From Lachnospiraceae bacterium (GTDB lineage Bacteria; Bacillota; Clostridia; Lachnospirales; Lachnospiraceae), in the NCBI GenBank assembly GCA_022796795.1, contig JAAWJI010000031.1, positions 1 through 48,416 of the forward strand: a stretch of DNA of 48,416 nucleotides, given 5' to 3'. A program made the translations under genes and the position numbers. Below are positions 15,197-25,225 of the stretch, piece by piece (the first letter of the stretch is position 1; the number at the start of each line of letters is the position of its first letter). Under the pieces are notes generated by a model. The model was given only the letters and a program-made list of their open reading frames with translations, was not told where the DNA came from and did not search any database.

Positions 15197-18100
15197 TTAT
15201 GAATTTTTCATGTTTTTATGGGCCACGGAGAGCATGAGTTTCAGCCGGTTTAGCTGGTTCACCTCGCTGGCGCCCGGATCATAGTCGATGGCTACCACAT
15301 TGGACAGCGGATACTGGCGTCGCAGCTCCTTGATGACGCCTTTGCCTACCACATGGTTGGGAAGGCAGCCAAAGGGCTGGGTGCAGACAATATTGTTGGT
15401 ACCGCTGTGGATGAGCTCCAGCATTTCAGCGGTCAGGAACCATCCCTCTCCGGTCTGGTTGCCCAGGGATACAATCTTGTCGGCCATCTGGGCCATCTGG
15501 TCAATATTACCAGGCGCAGTAAAGTGGCGGCTCTTTGACAGCTCTTTAACAGCAGGCTTTCGCACCAGCTCCAGGAACCGGATCCCTAAGCGGCCCAGAC
15601 GGGCGCTGCTTCGCTTTTTGCCCAGGAAATCTGCCTTGAACTCCGTGTTCTTGAAGCAGTAGAGCAGGAAATCCATGAGATCCGGCACTACAGCCTGGGC
15701 GCCCTCGGCTTCCAGAAGCTCCACTAAGTGATTGTTGGCGGAAGGCGAGAATTTCACCAGAATCTCTCCCACCACGCCTACCCGGGGCTTTTTCAGATCC
15801 TCTTGAATGGGCAGAGCGTCAAACTCCCGGATGATTTCCTCACAGAGCTTTTTGAAGCGGCCATAGGAGGTGCGCTTTTGTTTCAGGAAATCCTGACAGA
15901 TTTTCAACCATTTCGCGTGAAGGGCATTGGCGGAGCCAGGCTCCTTTTCATAAGGGCGCATGCGGTACAGGACGCGCATGAAAATATCACCGAATACCAG
16001 GCCGTACATTCCCTTTACCGCCAGGGCCGGGGTAATGCGAAAGCCCGGGTTTTGCTCCAGCTTGCTTAAGTTTAGGGAGATCACCGGAATATAGGGATAT
16101 CCGGCCTTGATCAGGGCCCGGCGGATAAAGCCGATATAGTTGGTGGCCCGGCAGCCGCCTCCAGTTTGCGTGATGATGACAGCCAGCTTCTCTGTGTCGT
16201 ATTTCCCGGAGAGAATAGCAGTCATAATCTGTCCCACCACTACCAGGGAGGGGTAGCAGGCGTCATTGTTTACATATTTCAGTCCCATATCAATGGCTGC
16301 CCGGTCTGAATCCGGCAGAATCTGCAGATGATAGCCGCAGGTCTCAAAGGCAGGCTCCAGCACGTCAAAGTGGATGGGAGACATCTGGGGACAGAGGATG
16401 GTGTATTCTTTGCGCATCTGTTCCGTGAAAATCACCCGCTCATAAGCGGAGGAGACGGGACAAGGATGGATCTTTTTTTGCTCTCGGACCCGCAAGGCGG
16501 AAATGAGAGAGCGAATGCGGATGCGGGCTGCCCCCAGGTTATTGACCTCGTCGATCTTCAGGCAGGTATAGATCTTGCCGGAATTGCTCAGAATGTCGTT
16601 TACCTGATCTGTGGTTACAGCATCCAGACCACAGCCAAAGGAATTCAGCTGAATCAAATCCAGATCCTCCCGGGATTTGACAAAGTTTGCCGCCGCATAC
16701 AGCCGGGAATGATACATCCACTGATCCATAACCATCAAAGGCCTTTCCACTTTATACATGTGGGATACCGAGTCCTCGGTGAGTACAGCGATGCCGTAGG
16801 AGTTTATGAGTTCCGGAATACCATGGTTGATTTCAGGATCCACATGGTAAGGGCGTCCGGCCAGCACAATGCCCCGGCGGTTGTTTTCCTCCATCCAGCG
16901 CAGAGTTTCCTCCCCTTTTCGCATCAGATCCTCCCGCACCTGCTCCAGCTCATTCCAGGCATGGGAGACAGCGCTGCGGATTTCCGTTTCCGGAATATCA
17001 AATTCCTTTCGGAAAATTTCCACCAGGCGATTGCACAAAATGTCCTGACTCTCAAAGGAGAGGAAGGGATTGGAAAAGCGGATGGTCCCGTCCAGAAGCT
17101 CATCCATGTTATTTTTGATATTCTCCGCATAGGAGGTCACAATGGGACAATTATAGTGGTTGCCCGCGTCAGGAAACTCCTTTCGCTCATAGGGGATGCA
17201 GGGATAGAAAATATACTGCAGCCCTTGTTTGATGAGCCAGGATACATGTCCATGGGCCAGCTTGGCCGGATAACACTCGGACTCGCTGGGAATGGACTCA
17301 ATGCCCAGCTCATAGAGCTTGTGGGTGGAAACCGGGGAAAGAACCACCTGGAACTTCAGGTCTGTAAAGAAGGTGAACCAGAAGGGATAGTTCTCATACA
17401 GGTTTAACACCCGAGGGATGCCTACCTTTCCCCGGACTGCCTCGTCAGCTTCCAGAGGCTGATATTGAAACAGCCGTTTATTTTTATACTCATACAGATT
17501 GGGAATCTGTTCTTTGTTCTTTTCCTTACCGACACCCCGTTCGCAGCGGTTGCCGGAGATAAACTGCCGTCCGCCGGTGAAGCGGTTGATGGTCAGACGG
17601 CAGTTGTTGGTGCAGCCCCGGCATTTGGACATGCTGGTGGTGAACTCCAGGCTGTTAATCTTGTCGATGGACAGCATGGTGGTTTCTATGCCTGTGGTAT
17701 AGCGTTCCCGGGCAATGAGAGCAGCGCCGAAAGCGCCCATAATGCCTGCAATATCCGGGCGGACCGCTTCGCAGCCTGCAATTTTCTCGAAGCTTCGCAA
17801 CACGGCGTCGTTGTAGAAGGTACCGCCCTGGACCACAATATGAGAACCCAGGGAGGAGGCGTCTGAAACCTTGATGACCTTGAACAGGGCGTTTTTGATC
17901 ACCGAATAGGCAAGACCTGCGGAGATATCCTCCACCCCGGCGCCCTCCTTCTGGGCCTGCTTCACTTTGGAATTCATAAATACCGTGCATCGGGTGCCCA
18001 GGTCAATGGGATGCTTGGCAAAAAGAGCCGCCTTTGCGAAATCATCCACACTGTAATTCAGAGACTTGGCAAAGGTTTCGATAAAGGAGCCGCAACCGGA

Positions 18101-19441
18101 GGAGCAGGCTTCATTCAGCTGCACGCTGTCCACCGTATGATTTTTGATACGGATGCATTTCATATCCTGACCGCCAATATCCAGAATACAATCCACCTGA
18201 GGATTGAAAAATTCAGCGGCGTAATAATGGGAAACAGTCTCCACCTCTCCTTCGTCCAGCAGGAGAGCCGCCTTAATCAGGGCTTCCCCGTAGCCTGTGG
18301 AGCAGGAGCGGGCAATATGGGCCGTATCTGGTAGAAAGCGGTAGAGCTCCTGAATGGCCCGGATAGTGGTCTTTAGGGGGCTGCCATCATTACTGCTGTA
18401 AAAGGAATACAAGAGGGAGCCGTCCTCCCCGACCAGGGCAGCCTTGGTGGTGGTGCTTCCGGCGTCAATGCCCAGAAAGCAGTTTCCGGAATAGGCCTGG
18501 AGGTCTCCGCGGAGAACCTGATGGCGGTCATGGCGCTCTCGGAATTTATTATATTCATAGCGAGACTCGAAAAGAGGCTCCATGCGCTCTACCTCAAATT
18601 CCATGCGGATATGGGAGGACAGGCGGCCCTGGAGCTCAGACAGAGCTATGGTGGTATCCTTTGACACAGAGAGGGCGGAGCCCATGGCAGCGAAGAGATG
18701 GGAGTGCTCCGGGGCAATGGTGTGCTCCTCATCCAGATTCAGAGTCCGGATAAAAGCTTCCTTCAGCTCCGAGAGGAAATGAAGAGGCCCTCCTAAAAAT
18801 GCCACATGTCCCCGGATAGGTTTCCCGCAGGCCAGTCCGCTGATCGTCTGATTGACCACGGCCTGGAAGATGGAAGCAGACAGATCCTCCTTGGTAGCCC
18901 CTTCATTGATCAGTGGTTGAATGTCTGACTTGGCAAATACGCCGCAGCGGGCGGCAATAGTATAGAGTGAGTGATAATTTTTCGCATAAGAATTAAGACC
19001 AGAAGCGTCTGTCTGCAAAAGAGAGGCCATCTGGTCAATAAAGGAACCGGTGCCTCCGGCACAGATTCCGTTCATTCTCTGCTCAATATTTCCGCCTTGA
19101 AAATAAATGATTTTGGCGTCCTCCCCGCCAAGCTCAATGGCTACATCTGTCTGGGGAGCCTCTGCCTGCAGGGCTGTGGACACCGCCACCACCTCCTGCA
19201 CAAAAGGAACCCCCAGGTGCTGGGCCAGGGTCAGTCCACCTGAACCAGTAATAGCCGGATAAAGAGAAAGCTCTCCAAGCTTTTCATAGGCCTTGCCCAA
19301 AAGGGCGGCCAGGGTATCCTGTATATTTGCAAAATGCCGCTCATAATCTGAAAAAAGCAGCTGTTCCGCTTCATCTAAAATGGCAATTTTAACGGTTGTG
19401 GAACCAATATCGATTCCAAGAGAATACTGTTTTGAACACAT
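15197..19441 (-). CDS. 2-hydroxyacyl-CoA dehydratase activator-like protein (BcrAD/DUF2229), 1414 aa
   Basis: This very large cytoplasmic protein has two ASKHA-type ATPase domains (BcrAD/BadFG family). They open with [16 protein letters not shown] (residue 8) and [16 protein letters not shown] (about 325), and each carries a glycine/cysteine motif ([11 protein letters not shown] and [12 protein letters not shown]) that in HgdC-type activators holds the shared [4Fe-4S] cluster. A Cys-rich linker (CRGCTNNC) follows, then a DUF2229 domain and a C-terminal 2-hydroxyglutaryl-CoA dehydratase-like part. Related long proteins are widespread in Clostridia and their target is unknown. ATG 19441 is used, although AAAGGAGG is 19 bases away, because no other start fits. 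No dehydratase subunits are nearby. Confidence 0.85.
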   Translation of the reverse strand: MCSKQYSLGIDIGSTTVKIAILDEAEQLLFSDYERHFANIQDTLAALLGKAYEKLGELSLYPAITGSGGLTLAQHLGVPFVQEVVAVSTALQAEAPQTDVAIELGGEDAKIIYFQGGNIEQRMNGICAGGTGSFIDQMASLLQTDASGLNSYAKNYHSLYTIAARCGVFAKSDIQPLINEGATKEDLSASIFQAVVNQTISGLACGKPIRGHVAFLGGPLHFLSELKEAFIRTLNLDEEHTIAPEHSHLFAAMGSALSVSKDTTIALSELQGRLSSHIRMEFEVERMEPLFESRYEYNKFRERHDRHQVLRGDLQAYSGNCFLGIDAGSTTTKAALVGEDGSLLYSFYSSNDGSPLKTTIRAIQELYRFLPDTAHIARSCSTGYGEALIKAALLLDEGEVETVSHYYAAEFFNPQVDCILDIGGQDMKCIRIKNHTVDSVQLNEACSSGCGSFIETFAKSLNYSVDDFAKAALFAKHPIDLGTRCTVFMNSKVKQAQKEGAGVEDISAGLAYSVIKNALFKVIKVSDASSLGSHIVVQGGTFYNDAVLRSFEKIAGCEAVRPDIAGIMGAFGAALIARERYTTGIETTMLSIDKINSLEFTTSMSKCRGCTNNCRLTINRFTGGRQFISGNRCERGVGKEKNKEQIPNLYEYKNKRLFQYQPLEADEAVRGKVGIPRVLNLYENYPFWFTFFTDLKFQVVLSPVSTHKLYELGIESIPSESECYPAKLAHGHVSWLIKQGLQYIFYPCIPYERKEFPDAGNHYNCPIVTSYAENIKNNMDELLDGTIRFSNPFLSFESQDILCNRLVEIFRKEFDIPETEIRSAVSHAWNELEQVREDLMRKGEETLRWMEENNRRGIVLAGRPYHVDPEINHGIPELINSYGIAVLTEDSVSHMYKVERPLMVMDQWMYHSRLYAAANFVKSREDLDLIQLNSFGCGLDAVTTDQVNDILSNSGKIYTCLKIDEVNNLGAARIRIRSLISALRVREQKKIHPCPVSSAYERVIFTEQMRKEYTILCPQMSPIHFDVLEPAFETCGYHLQILPDSDRAAIDMGLKYVNNDACYPSLVVVGQIMTAILSGKYDTEKLAVIITQTGGGCRATNYIGFIRRALIKAGYPYIPVISLNLSKLEQNPGFRITPALAVKGMYGLVFGDIFMRVLYRMRPYEKEPGSANALHAKWLKICQDFLKQKRTSYGRFKKLCEEIIREFDALPIQEDLKKPRVGVVGEILVKFSPSANNHLVELLEAEGAQAVVPDLMDFLLYCFKNTEFKADFLGKKRSSARLGRLGIRFLELVRKPAVKELSKSRHFTAPGNIDQMAQMADKIVSLGNQTGEGWFLTAEMLELIHSGTNNIVCTQPFGCLPNHVVGKGVIKELRRQYPLSNVVAIDYDPGASEVNQLNRLKLMLSVAHKNMKNS

Positions 19442-19573
19442 ACGTTCGCGAAATCCGCTGCCTCCTTTAAAAATAAAGTAGACTCTTTCCCACACTGCCG
19501 TAAAGTGCTAAGACAGGCGCTTCAGGAGGTCCTGAAAACAGGCAGAATCACACATCAGTTTACAGCAGATTAC

Positions 19574-19602
19574 ATTATACGACAGGAGTTGTGTAAAATC
19601 AA
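19574..19602 (-). promoter_or_regulatory. Promoter of the dehydratase activator-like gene
   Basis: On the minus strand TTGATT (19597-19602), a 17-base spacer and TATAAT (19574-19579) lie about 130 bases before the start, leaving a long leader. Confidence 0.65.
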
Positions 19603-19719
19603 ATAAAAAATGTATAAAAATTTCCCCACAAACCGGAATGACTCCTGTAAACGGAGTAGGTAGGAACCCGGAAGGAAAAAACTGCATATAAATAAGGAAA
19701 AGAAACAGGAGGATGCCCT

Positions 19720-19902
19720 ATGGAACAGTGCGGTGGTTTCCTGCATCGGGTGGAACAGGGCGATACCCTGTATCTGCTGAGCAGGCGCTATCATATCCCC
19801 CTTTTATTTATTCTATTAGCGAATCCCTATGTAAATGTATATAATCTGCAGCCTGGCGATGAGATCTGCATCCCTATTTCCGCCTGGCCAAGGGGCAGGT
19901 GA
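19720..19902 (+). CDS. Small single-LysM protein
   Basis: This 60-residue protein is almost wholly one LysM domain. HRVEQGDTLYLLSRRYHIPL is followed by LLANPYVNVYNLQPGDEICI, with the usual start and end of the fold. LysM binds GlcNAc-containing glycans such as peptidoglycan. No signal peptide is visible, so it may act inside the cell or leave by another route; short cytoplasmic LysM proteins occur in spore-forming Clostridia. Start ATG has AGGAGG upstream. It is followed by the rhomboid-like gene, which has its own promoter. Confidence 0.8.
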   Translation: MEQCGGFLHRVEQGDTLYLLSRRYHIPLLFILLANPYVNVYNLQPGDEICIPISAWPRGR

Positions 19903-19990
19903 ATGGCAAACTGCAGAAGGCTTTCTGCTTAGGCATGGATTTGGCGGTTGTGGAAATACTGGCACAAGGGCAAAAAGAGGCACGGCGGCG

Positions 19991-20019
19991 TTGACAAAAG
20001 AAGAGACGGAACTTATAAT
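19991..20019 (+). promoter_or_regulatory. Consensus promoter for the rhomboid-like gene
   Basis: TTGACA (19991-19996), a 17-base spacer and TATAAT (20014-20019) form a perfect sigma-A promoter 33 bases before the start. Confidence 0.85.
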
Positions 20020-20052
20020 AGACATATTCGATAAAAGGAGTGAGAGAATACC

Positions 20053-20928
20053 TTGATAGAAAAATTAGAGCGAAAATTTGGAAAATATGCAGTCTCCAAT
20101 CTGATGTATTACATTATCATTCTCTACGGAGTAGGATGGGTCCTGCAGGTATTTGCCAGCGGATTTTATGAGGCTTATTTATCTCTGGACCCCACCATGA
20201 TTTTGCGGGGACAGGTGTGGAGGCTTGTGACCTTTCTGGTATATCCCCCCAGCACCAATGTGTTTTACTTTCTGCTGGGCATGTACCTGTACTATTCCAT
20301 CGGAAAAACGCTGGAGTATCAGTGGGGCTCCTTCCGGTTCAACCTGTACTTTTTTACCGGCGTATTGCTGCACATTTTGGCAGCTTTTATCTGCTGTTAT
20401 ATATTCCGGGCGAATCTGGGCGTCATGTTCGGCACCTATTATCTGAATATGTCCCTGTTTTTTGCCTATGCGGCCACCTATCCGGACGCCACGTTCCTGC
20501 TCTTCTTTATCATTCCCATCAAGGCTAAATGGCTGGGGATTATCAACGGTATTTATTTTGGTCTGACTATTATTGCCGGATTTTTCACAAAGTACCTGTC
20601 TATGTCCATGATTTTGGGACTGGCCCAGGCCGGAATCCTGGCTCATCCAGCCTACAGCGTCATGGCTCTTGTTTCTCTGGGGAACTTCCTGCTGTTTTTC
20701 TTTGGCATGCGCAATATGCGTCGCTACAGCCCCAAGGCCGTATATCGCAGAAAACGCTATGCCCAGAGTGTACAGAAAGGGCAGCGGTCCGTTAATACCC
20801 ACAAGTGCGCCATCTGCGGGCGCACAGAGAAGGATGGGGATCATTTGGAGTTCCGCTATTGCTCCAAGTGCAACGGCAATTATGAGTATTGCCAGGATCA
20901 TCTGTTTTCCCATGAGCATATAAAATAA
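20053..20928 (+). CDS. Rhomboid-like membrane protein with C-terminal zinc ribbon
   Basis: This 291-residue protein has about six membrane segments in residues 15-220. GQVWRLVTFLVYP matches the rhomboid/derlin loop-1 WR motif. The serine motif GxSG is not seen; LGVMFGTYYLNMS stands in its place, so this is probably an inactive, derlin-like relative. The C-terminal tail (about 250-291) has CAICGR, YCSKC and YCQDH cysteine/histidine pairs typical of a zinc ribbon on the cytoplasmic side. The start is TTG with AAGGAG 12 bases upstream. Function unknown; a role in membrane-protein quality control is a guess based on derlins. Confidence 0.75.
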   Translation: MIEKLERKFGKYAVSNLMYYIIILYGVGWVLQVFASGFYEAYLSLDPTMILRGQVWRLVTFLVYPPSTNVFYFLLGMYLYYSIGKTLEYQWGSFRFNLYFFTGVLLHILAAFICCYIFRANLGVMFGTYYLNMSLFFAYAATYPDATFLLFFIIPIKAKWLGIINGIYFGLTIIAGFFTKYLSMSMILGLAQAGILAHPAYSVMALVSLGNFLLFFFGMRNMRRYSPKAVYRRKRYAQSVQKGQRSVNTHKCAICGRTEKDGDHLEFRYCSKCNGNYEYCQDHLFSHEHIK

Positions 20929-21031
20929 GAGGCGGCGGTTCTTTTTCCTACACAACGTACAATGGCATAACCCTGTAAAAAGTGTTATAGTTTTAACAAA
21001 GGTGATGCACCGTGAAGGAGGATAAGAATTT

Positions 21032-21820
21032 ATGAACACACCAGCTGAAATTGCACAAAACTATGTGGGAATTGGAAAAAAGAAAACAGAGCTTCCTGTG
21101 GCGAAAATGCTGCTTCTGGGGATTCTGGCCGGCCTGTTTATTGCGGTAGGCGGCACAGCCTTTGAGATGGCTACAGCCATGCTGGGCGGCTCAGTGGTAG
21201 GGAAATTTATCGGAGCCTGCCTGTTTCCGGCGGGATTGACCCTGGTACTGGTGGCGGGCAGCGAGCTGTTTACCGGAAACTGCCTGCTGATTATTCCGCT
21301 GATGGAGAAAGAGGTAAAACTGTCCGCAGTTGCAAAGAGCTGGGTTGTGGTATACATTGGAAACTTTATCGGGTCGGCTCTCATGGCAGCCCTGGTGGTG
21401 TACGGACATTCCCCTAGCCAGATGGACAACGGGCTTTTAAACACCATTATGAGCGTGGCCTCCGGAAAAGTGGGGCTTACCTTTGGAGACGCCCTGATCC
21501 GCGGGATTGTGTGCAATATCCTGGTGTGCCTGGCCGTGTGGATGTCCTTTGCGGCAAAGAGCTTTCCAGGCAAGATGATGGCTGCTTTTTATCCCATTAT
21601 GATCTTTGTGTTCTGTGGGTTTGAGCACAGCATTGCCAATATGTACTATCTGATGGCTGGGATCTTTGCCAATTCCTTCTACGCGGTGGGAAATGCCAGC
21701 GTAAACGTAGGCTCTATGCTTCTGAATAATCTGCTGCCGGTGACCATCGGAAACATGATCGGCGGTATGGCAGTGGGACTGTGCTACTGGTTTATCTACC
21801 TGAAGGGAAATAAAAAATAA
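21032..21820 (+). CDS. Formate/nitrite transporter (FNT family)
   Basis: This 262-residue pentameric channel-type protein has six membrane helices. The FNT signature is visible in the first helix region (GGTAFEMATAMLGGSVVGKF), followed by SELFTGNCLL, GNFIGSALMAALV and NILVCLAVWMSF, and the C-terminal FCGFEHSIANMYY motif with the conserved His. It moves formate, nitrite or other small anions. No pyruvate formate-lyase or nitrite gene is adjacent, so the substrate cannot be fixed from context; formate export is most usual in fermenting Clostridia. The start ATG follows AAGGAGG. Confidence 0.9.
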   Translation: MNTPAEIAQNYVGIGKKKTELPVAKMLLLGILAGLFIAVGGTAFEMATAMLGGSVVGKFIGACLFPAGLTLVLVAGSELFTGNCLLIIPLMEKEVKLSAVAKSWVVVYIGNFIGSALMAALVVYGHSPSQMDNGLLNTIMSVASGKVGLTFGDALIRGIVCNILVCLAVWMSFAAKSFPGKMMAAFYPIMIFVFCGFEHSIANMYYLMAGIFANSFYAVGNASVNVGSMLLNNLLPVTIGNMIGGMAVGLCYWFIYLKGNKK

Positions 21821-21856
21821 AAGGCGGTTTTTGTCGAATTATTGATTGACTTTCCT

Positions 21857-21893
21857 TGCTTCTGTGACTAAGATGGTTACAGAAGCATTTTTA
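21857..21893 (+). terminator. Terminator after FNT gene
   Basis: A 9-bp stem (TGCTTCTGT at 21857, ACAGAAGCA at 21879-21887) with TTTTTA after it. Confidence 0.75.
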
Positions 21894-21940
21894 TGCCGTG
21901 AATGAGCAAAGTCAGCTGTGGCAGCAGCATGAAAGCGCTG

Positions 21941-22052
21941 GCCGCGCCTTAGGGACTGGGCGTTATTTGAACGGATGTGAGCATGCTTGGGCGCCTTAGG
22001 GAATGGCGCGGTTTGAGCGGACGAGCGCATGCTTGGGCGCCTTAAGGAATGG
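21941..22052. repeat. Three diverged tandem copies of a GC-rich repeat
   Basis: Copies at about 21941, 21981-22006 and 22027-22052, spaced 46-47 bases apart, share CTTGGGCGCCTTAGGGAATGG (the first is the most diverged). They fill the gap between the FNT terminator and galM and end 46 bases before galM. The minus strand is open across them but shows no good start. This looks like a chromosomal intergenic repeat family. Confidence 0.75.
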
Positions 22053-22097
22053 ACGTGGACAACAGGAATGGGTGAATGAAAAAACAGGAGGGTTTTT

Positions 22098-23156
22098 ATG
22101 GCGATTACAGTTACGGAGTTTGGAAAGACAGAATCCGGGCAGGAGGTAAAGCAGTATGTGATTGAAAATGCCCGGGGGATGCGGGCGGTGCTGCTGAATT
22201 ATGGGGCGGTACTGCAGAAGCTTTTGGTTCCGGATAAAACGGGAGCTATGTTGGATGTTGTCTGGGGTTACCAGGATGTGAAGCATTATGAGGAGAATAA
22301 GCCAAACTTTGGAGCTACGGTGGGCCGCAATGCCAACCGTATCGGAAAAGGGGAAGTGGAGATCAACGGCGTTTCCTATCAGATGGCGAAAAACGACGGG
22401 GAGAATAATCTCCACGGAGGAATTCCCGGTTATCATCAGCGCATGTGGCGGGGGATCATTGCCGATGACAATAAGGTGGAATTTTCCATCATAAGTCCAG
22501 ACGGAGATCAGGGGCTTCCGGGGAATGTGCAGGTGACAGTTTCCTACAAACTGACCAATGATAATGAGCTGCAGATTTCATATCATGGATTGCCGGATCA
22601 GGATACCATCATAAACCTCACCAATCACAGCTATTTCAACCTGGAGGGACAGGACTCTGACACTGTGCTGGAACAAGAGGTGTGGATAGACGCGGACGCC
22701 TTTACCCCCACGGCGGCAGATCTGATTCCTACAGGAGAGATCCGTCCGGTGGAGGCCACGCCTTTGGACTTCCGGCAGTGGCGGACCTTGGGAACGGATA
22801 TTGATGCGGAGTATGAACCTTTGACTTTTGCAGGTGGCTATGACCATAATTTTGTCTTGAACGGGGAGGGACACCGGCTGGCGGCTAAGCTTCGCTGCAA
22901 GAAGAGCGGCATTTTGATGGAGGTTTTCACGGATCTTCCAGGGATGCAGCTGTATACGGGAAATTTCCTGGATCAGGAGGCAGGAGGCAAGGAGGGAAAG
23001 GTGTATCAGAAGCGCAGCGCAGTCTGCTTTGAAACCCAGGCTTTCCCGGATGCGCCTCATCACCCGGATTTCCCCACTACTCTGGTGTGGGCGGGAGCAG
23101 AGTATGAGACCTGTACCTGCTATCGGTTTTCTGTGCTGGAGCAGGCCCATTCATGA
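22098..23156 (+). CDS. galM: Aldose 1-epimerase (galactose mutarotase)
   Basis: This 352-residue beta-sandwich enzyme interconverts alpha and beta anomers of aldohexoses. Substrate-binding and catalytic residues are visible: NRIGKGEVEI, NLHGG, the catalytic His in LTNHSYFNLEG, and the Glu in CFETQAFPDAPHHPDFP. Its length is typical. The start ATG follows AGGAGG. Its stop overlaps the start of the next gene by 4 bases, so the two are coupled, although no metabolic link is apparent. No galactokinase or uridylyltransferase is nearby. Confidence 0.92.
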   Translation: MAITVTEFGKTESGQEVKQYVIENARGMRAVLLNYGAVLQKLLVPDKTGAMLDVVWGYQDVKHYEENKPNFGATVGRNANRIGKGEVEINGVSYQMAKNDGENNLHGGIPGYHQRMWRGIIADDNKVEFSIISPDGDQGLPGNVQVTVSYKLTNDNELQISYHGLPDQDTIINLTNHSYFNLEGQDSDTVLEQEVWIDADAFTPTAADLIPTGEIRPVEATPLDFRQWRTLGTDIDAEYEPLTFAGGYDHNFVLNGEGHRLAAKLRCKKSGILMEVFTDLPGMQLYTGNFLDQEAGGKEGKVYQKRSAVCFETQAFPDAPHHPDFPTTLVWAGAEYETCTCYRFSVLEQAHS

Positions 23157-23941
23157 GAAAATACAGACTGTTTTCTAAAAAAGACTGCTTAGGGGCAGAC
23201 GCAGCATGTGAAACTGCAGCAGGGCCGGGAAACAAAGGACGGATACGGGCAGCGGGAGTGATCCTGCTGCTCCTTTTCGGCTTTCTATGTGCCCGCTTGC
23301 TTTTTGTACGCCCGCCGGAGGAGAGAGCCTGCCAGGAGAATTCTGTTAATAGCTGCCAGATCTGGTATCTTTTGAATGTGGACGGAATGGGAGGCCTGGG
23401 CCATTCGGCCCTGTTGCTGGTGGATGAGCTGGGAGGCGGACGAATTTACAGCTACAACGGTATGGAGTATAATCTCTTCTGGTGTCTGCTGGGGAAAGAA
23501 GGCGTAGGCTTCATGAGGGAGATTTCCCTGGATCCAGAGGAAAGGGCTGTTTTTTGTCAGAGCGGCCAGCTTTCCCTGTCAGACAGTGCGGAGTGCCGGG
23601 ATTTTGACCGGGCTTTGTATCGGGAGATTACCAGGGAAGAATATGGGACCGTGTATCAGGCGGTTCAGAAATGGATAGAAAAGGAACAGCTTTGGGATTT
23701 GCTGGAACAAGAGGATATTCCCCTGTATCACATTTATACCCACAACTGCGATACGGCGGCGCGGGAGCTGATCGCCTTGGTGGATGAAGAGGTGGAGGAG
23801 TATAACCAGTCCCATGCCAGGCTCACACCGGGAGGAAATTTCCGGGAAATGTGCCGGCGGCTGGGGAGCGGCTGGGGAATCCGCCGCCTGGGGGAGGACA
23901 GCTGGAAGGAGCGGTTGCTGGAGCGCTTTTTGGGAGTCTGA
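23153..23941 (+). CDS. Membrane-anchored DUF4105-like / papain-fold-like protein
   Basis: This 262-residue protein has one N-terminal membrane helix (about residues 32-52, after a basic start), so the rest is probably outside the cell. The outer domain has GHSALLLVDELGG with a His, then HIYTHNCDTAARELI with an Asn-Cys pair about 120 residues later. That order, His first and Cys later, recalls permuted NlpC/P60-like or DUF4105 proteins, which would make it a cysteine peptidase or acyltransferase; this is an inference. It is coupled to galM by an ATGA overlap and followed by a small coiled-coil gene. Confidence 0.55.
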   Translation: MRKYRLFSKKDCLGADAACETAAGPGNKGRIRAAGVILLLLFGFLCARLLFVRPPEERACQENSVNSCQIWYLLNVDGMGGLGHSALLLVDELGGGRIYSYNGMEYNLFWCLLGKEGVGFMREISLDPEERAVFCQSGQLSLSDSAECRDFDRALYREITREEYGTVYQAVQKWIEKEQLWDLLEQEDIPLYHIYTHNCDTAARELIALVDEEVEEYNQSHARLTPGGNFREMCRRLGSGWGIRRLGEDSWKERLLERFLGV

Positions 23942-24034
23942 GATTATTTCAGGAATATTTTTCAAGAAACAGGAATATTTTCCGGAAACCAGGCATATAC
24001 TGCAAATAATACCAATTATAGGAGGACATGCACA

Positions 24035-24301
24035 ATGGCTGGCAGAAGAGGAAGAGCAAAATCATATGACGATCAGATCCTGGCACTGGAGCAGAAAATA
24101 GAAAGCGCAAAAAGGAAGCTGTCGGAGCTGGAGGCGGCCCGGGAAGAGCTGCTGAAGCAGCGGGAGGAGCAGGAGCTAAAAGCTCTGTATCAGTGTATGA
24201 CGGATAAGGGAATCAGCATGGAGATGCTGTACCAGCTCATCGAGCAGGAGAATGGGAAGGCTTCCCAGGAGTTTCAGGAGCAGACAGAGCAGATTGCCTG
24301 A
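24035..24301 (+). CDS. Small coiled-coil protein, 88 aa
   Basis: This protein has a basic N-terminus (MAGRRGRAKSYDDQI) followed by a heptad-rich helix of about 40 residues (IESAKRKLSELEAAREELL), then a shorter helix ending in Gln/Glu. It is soluble with no signal. I know similar short proteins in Lachnospiraceae only as hypotheticals. It has a GGAGG site and ends 35 bases before a strong terminator, closing the galM transcript. Confidence 0.6.
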   Translation: MAGRRGRAKSYDDQILALEQKIESAKRKLSELEAAREELLKQREEQELKALYQCMTDKGISMEMLYQLIEQENGKASQEFQEQTEQIA

Positions 24302-24335
24302 GCAGATTACATCACATGATTTCCCCTAGAGACGT

Positions 24336-24375
24336 CCCCGCAGAAATCCCAGGGCTTTCTTGGATTTCTGCGGGG
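24336..24375. terminator. Terminator between convergent genes
   Basis: A perfect 14-bp stem (CCCCGCAGAAATCC with GGATTTCTGCGGGG, 12-base loop) separates the small coiled-coil gene from ktrA. T-runs are weak on both sides, but the stem is very stable. Confidence 0.75.
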
Positions 24376-24378
24376 ATG

Positions 24379-25080
24379 TTACATTTTGGGATGACCTTTT
24401 TTCTTCTTTTCCCAATCCCCCTCATGGGCAATTTTTTCCAGGGTCCGATTCATTCCCAGCAGCACGAAAATATCATTTTGCTTTGTGGGCGCATCTGCCG
24501 GGGGATTGATGAGCAGAGCACCGCCCCGCTTAACGGCAATGACATTTACCCCATATTTTTCCCGCAGCTTCAGATCCTTCAGGCTTTTTCCTGTCCAGCT
24601 GTACCAGGCGGGGATGTCGGCGATGGAATACTCGGAGGTCAGTTCTATGGAGTCGAACAGGTTATGGAAGGCCAGATTGTTGGCCCAGTGGACGCCGGTC
24701 TCTTTCTCGGGAAAGATGATCTGGGTGACGCCAAGCTTGGTGAGAATTTTTCCCTGGGTATCGTCGTAGGCCTTGGCGATGATCAGAGGAATTCCCTGCT
24801 CCTTGGCCCAGATGGCGGAAAGCACGGAGGCCTCCAGTCCATGACCGATGGCAATGACTGCCCCGTCGAAATTTCTGCCTCCCAGCTCCCCCAAAGCTTC
24901 CTCGTTTGTCACATCCACACACAGGGCCAGGGTTACATAGTCGGCGATGAGCTGCACCCGCTTTTCACAGTGGTCAATGGCCAGCACCTTGCAGCCATTG
25001 GCCTCCAGCTGCATTGCCACGCTGCTTCCGAATCTTCCCAGGCCTATTACGATGTATTCCTTCTGTGTATATTTTTTCAT
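24379..25080 (-). CDS. ktrA: Potassium uptake regulatory subunit KtrA/TrkA
   Basis: This 233-residue cytoplasmic RCK protein gates the KtrB/TrkH potassium channel in response to nucleotides. The Rossmann motif GLGRFG (residues 13-18) and the ribose-binding Asp in VLAIDHCEKR are present in the N-domain (to about 140). The C-domain (about 150-225) carries SIADIPAWYSWTGKSL and INPPADAPTKQNDIFVLLG. One RCK copy, as in KtrA, not the doubled TrkA. Start ATG follows GAGGAGA. The ktrB gene is 145 bases upstream on the same strand, so they form one unit. Confidence 0.9.
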   Translation of the reverse strand: MKKYTQKEYIVIGLGRFGSSVAMQLEANGCKVLAIDHCEKRVQLIADYVTLALCVDVTNEEALGELGGRNFDGAVIAIGHGLEASVLSAIWAKEQGIPLIIAKAYDDTQGKILTKLGVTQIIFPEKETGVHWANNLAFHNLFDSIELTSEYSIADIPAWYSWTGKSLKDLKLREKYGVNVIAVKRGGALLINPPADAPTKQNDIFVLLGMNRTLEKIAHEGDWEKKKKGHPKM

Positions 25081-25225
25081 GTTCCATCTCCTCTGTTATT
25101 TTTTGTGAGATTTTGTCCAATTACGATCCCCTAATCCATTGCGGATACCGACCCCTTGGTCCATGCCCTTGGCGTCATACAGGATCCCTTTCAAAAACCG
25201 TGTTTTTCCCGCTTTCTTTGTGCTG

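Noticed and set aside
15353..18782. Several plus-strand ORFs opposite the dehydratase activator-like gene
   Set aside because: They are antisense shadows of one long, well-conserved gene.
21839..22436. Two minus-strand ORFs across the GC-rich repeats and galM start
   Set aside because: They arise from the repeat composition, lack starts with binding sites, and one overlaps galM.
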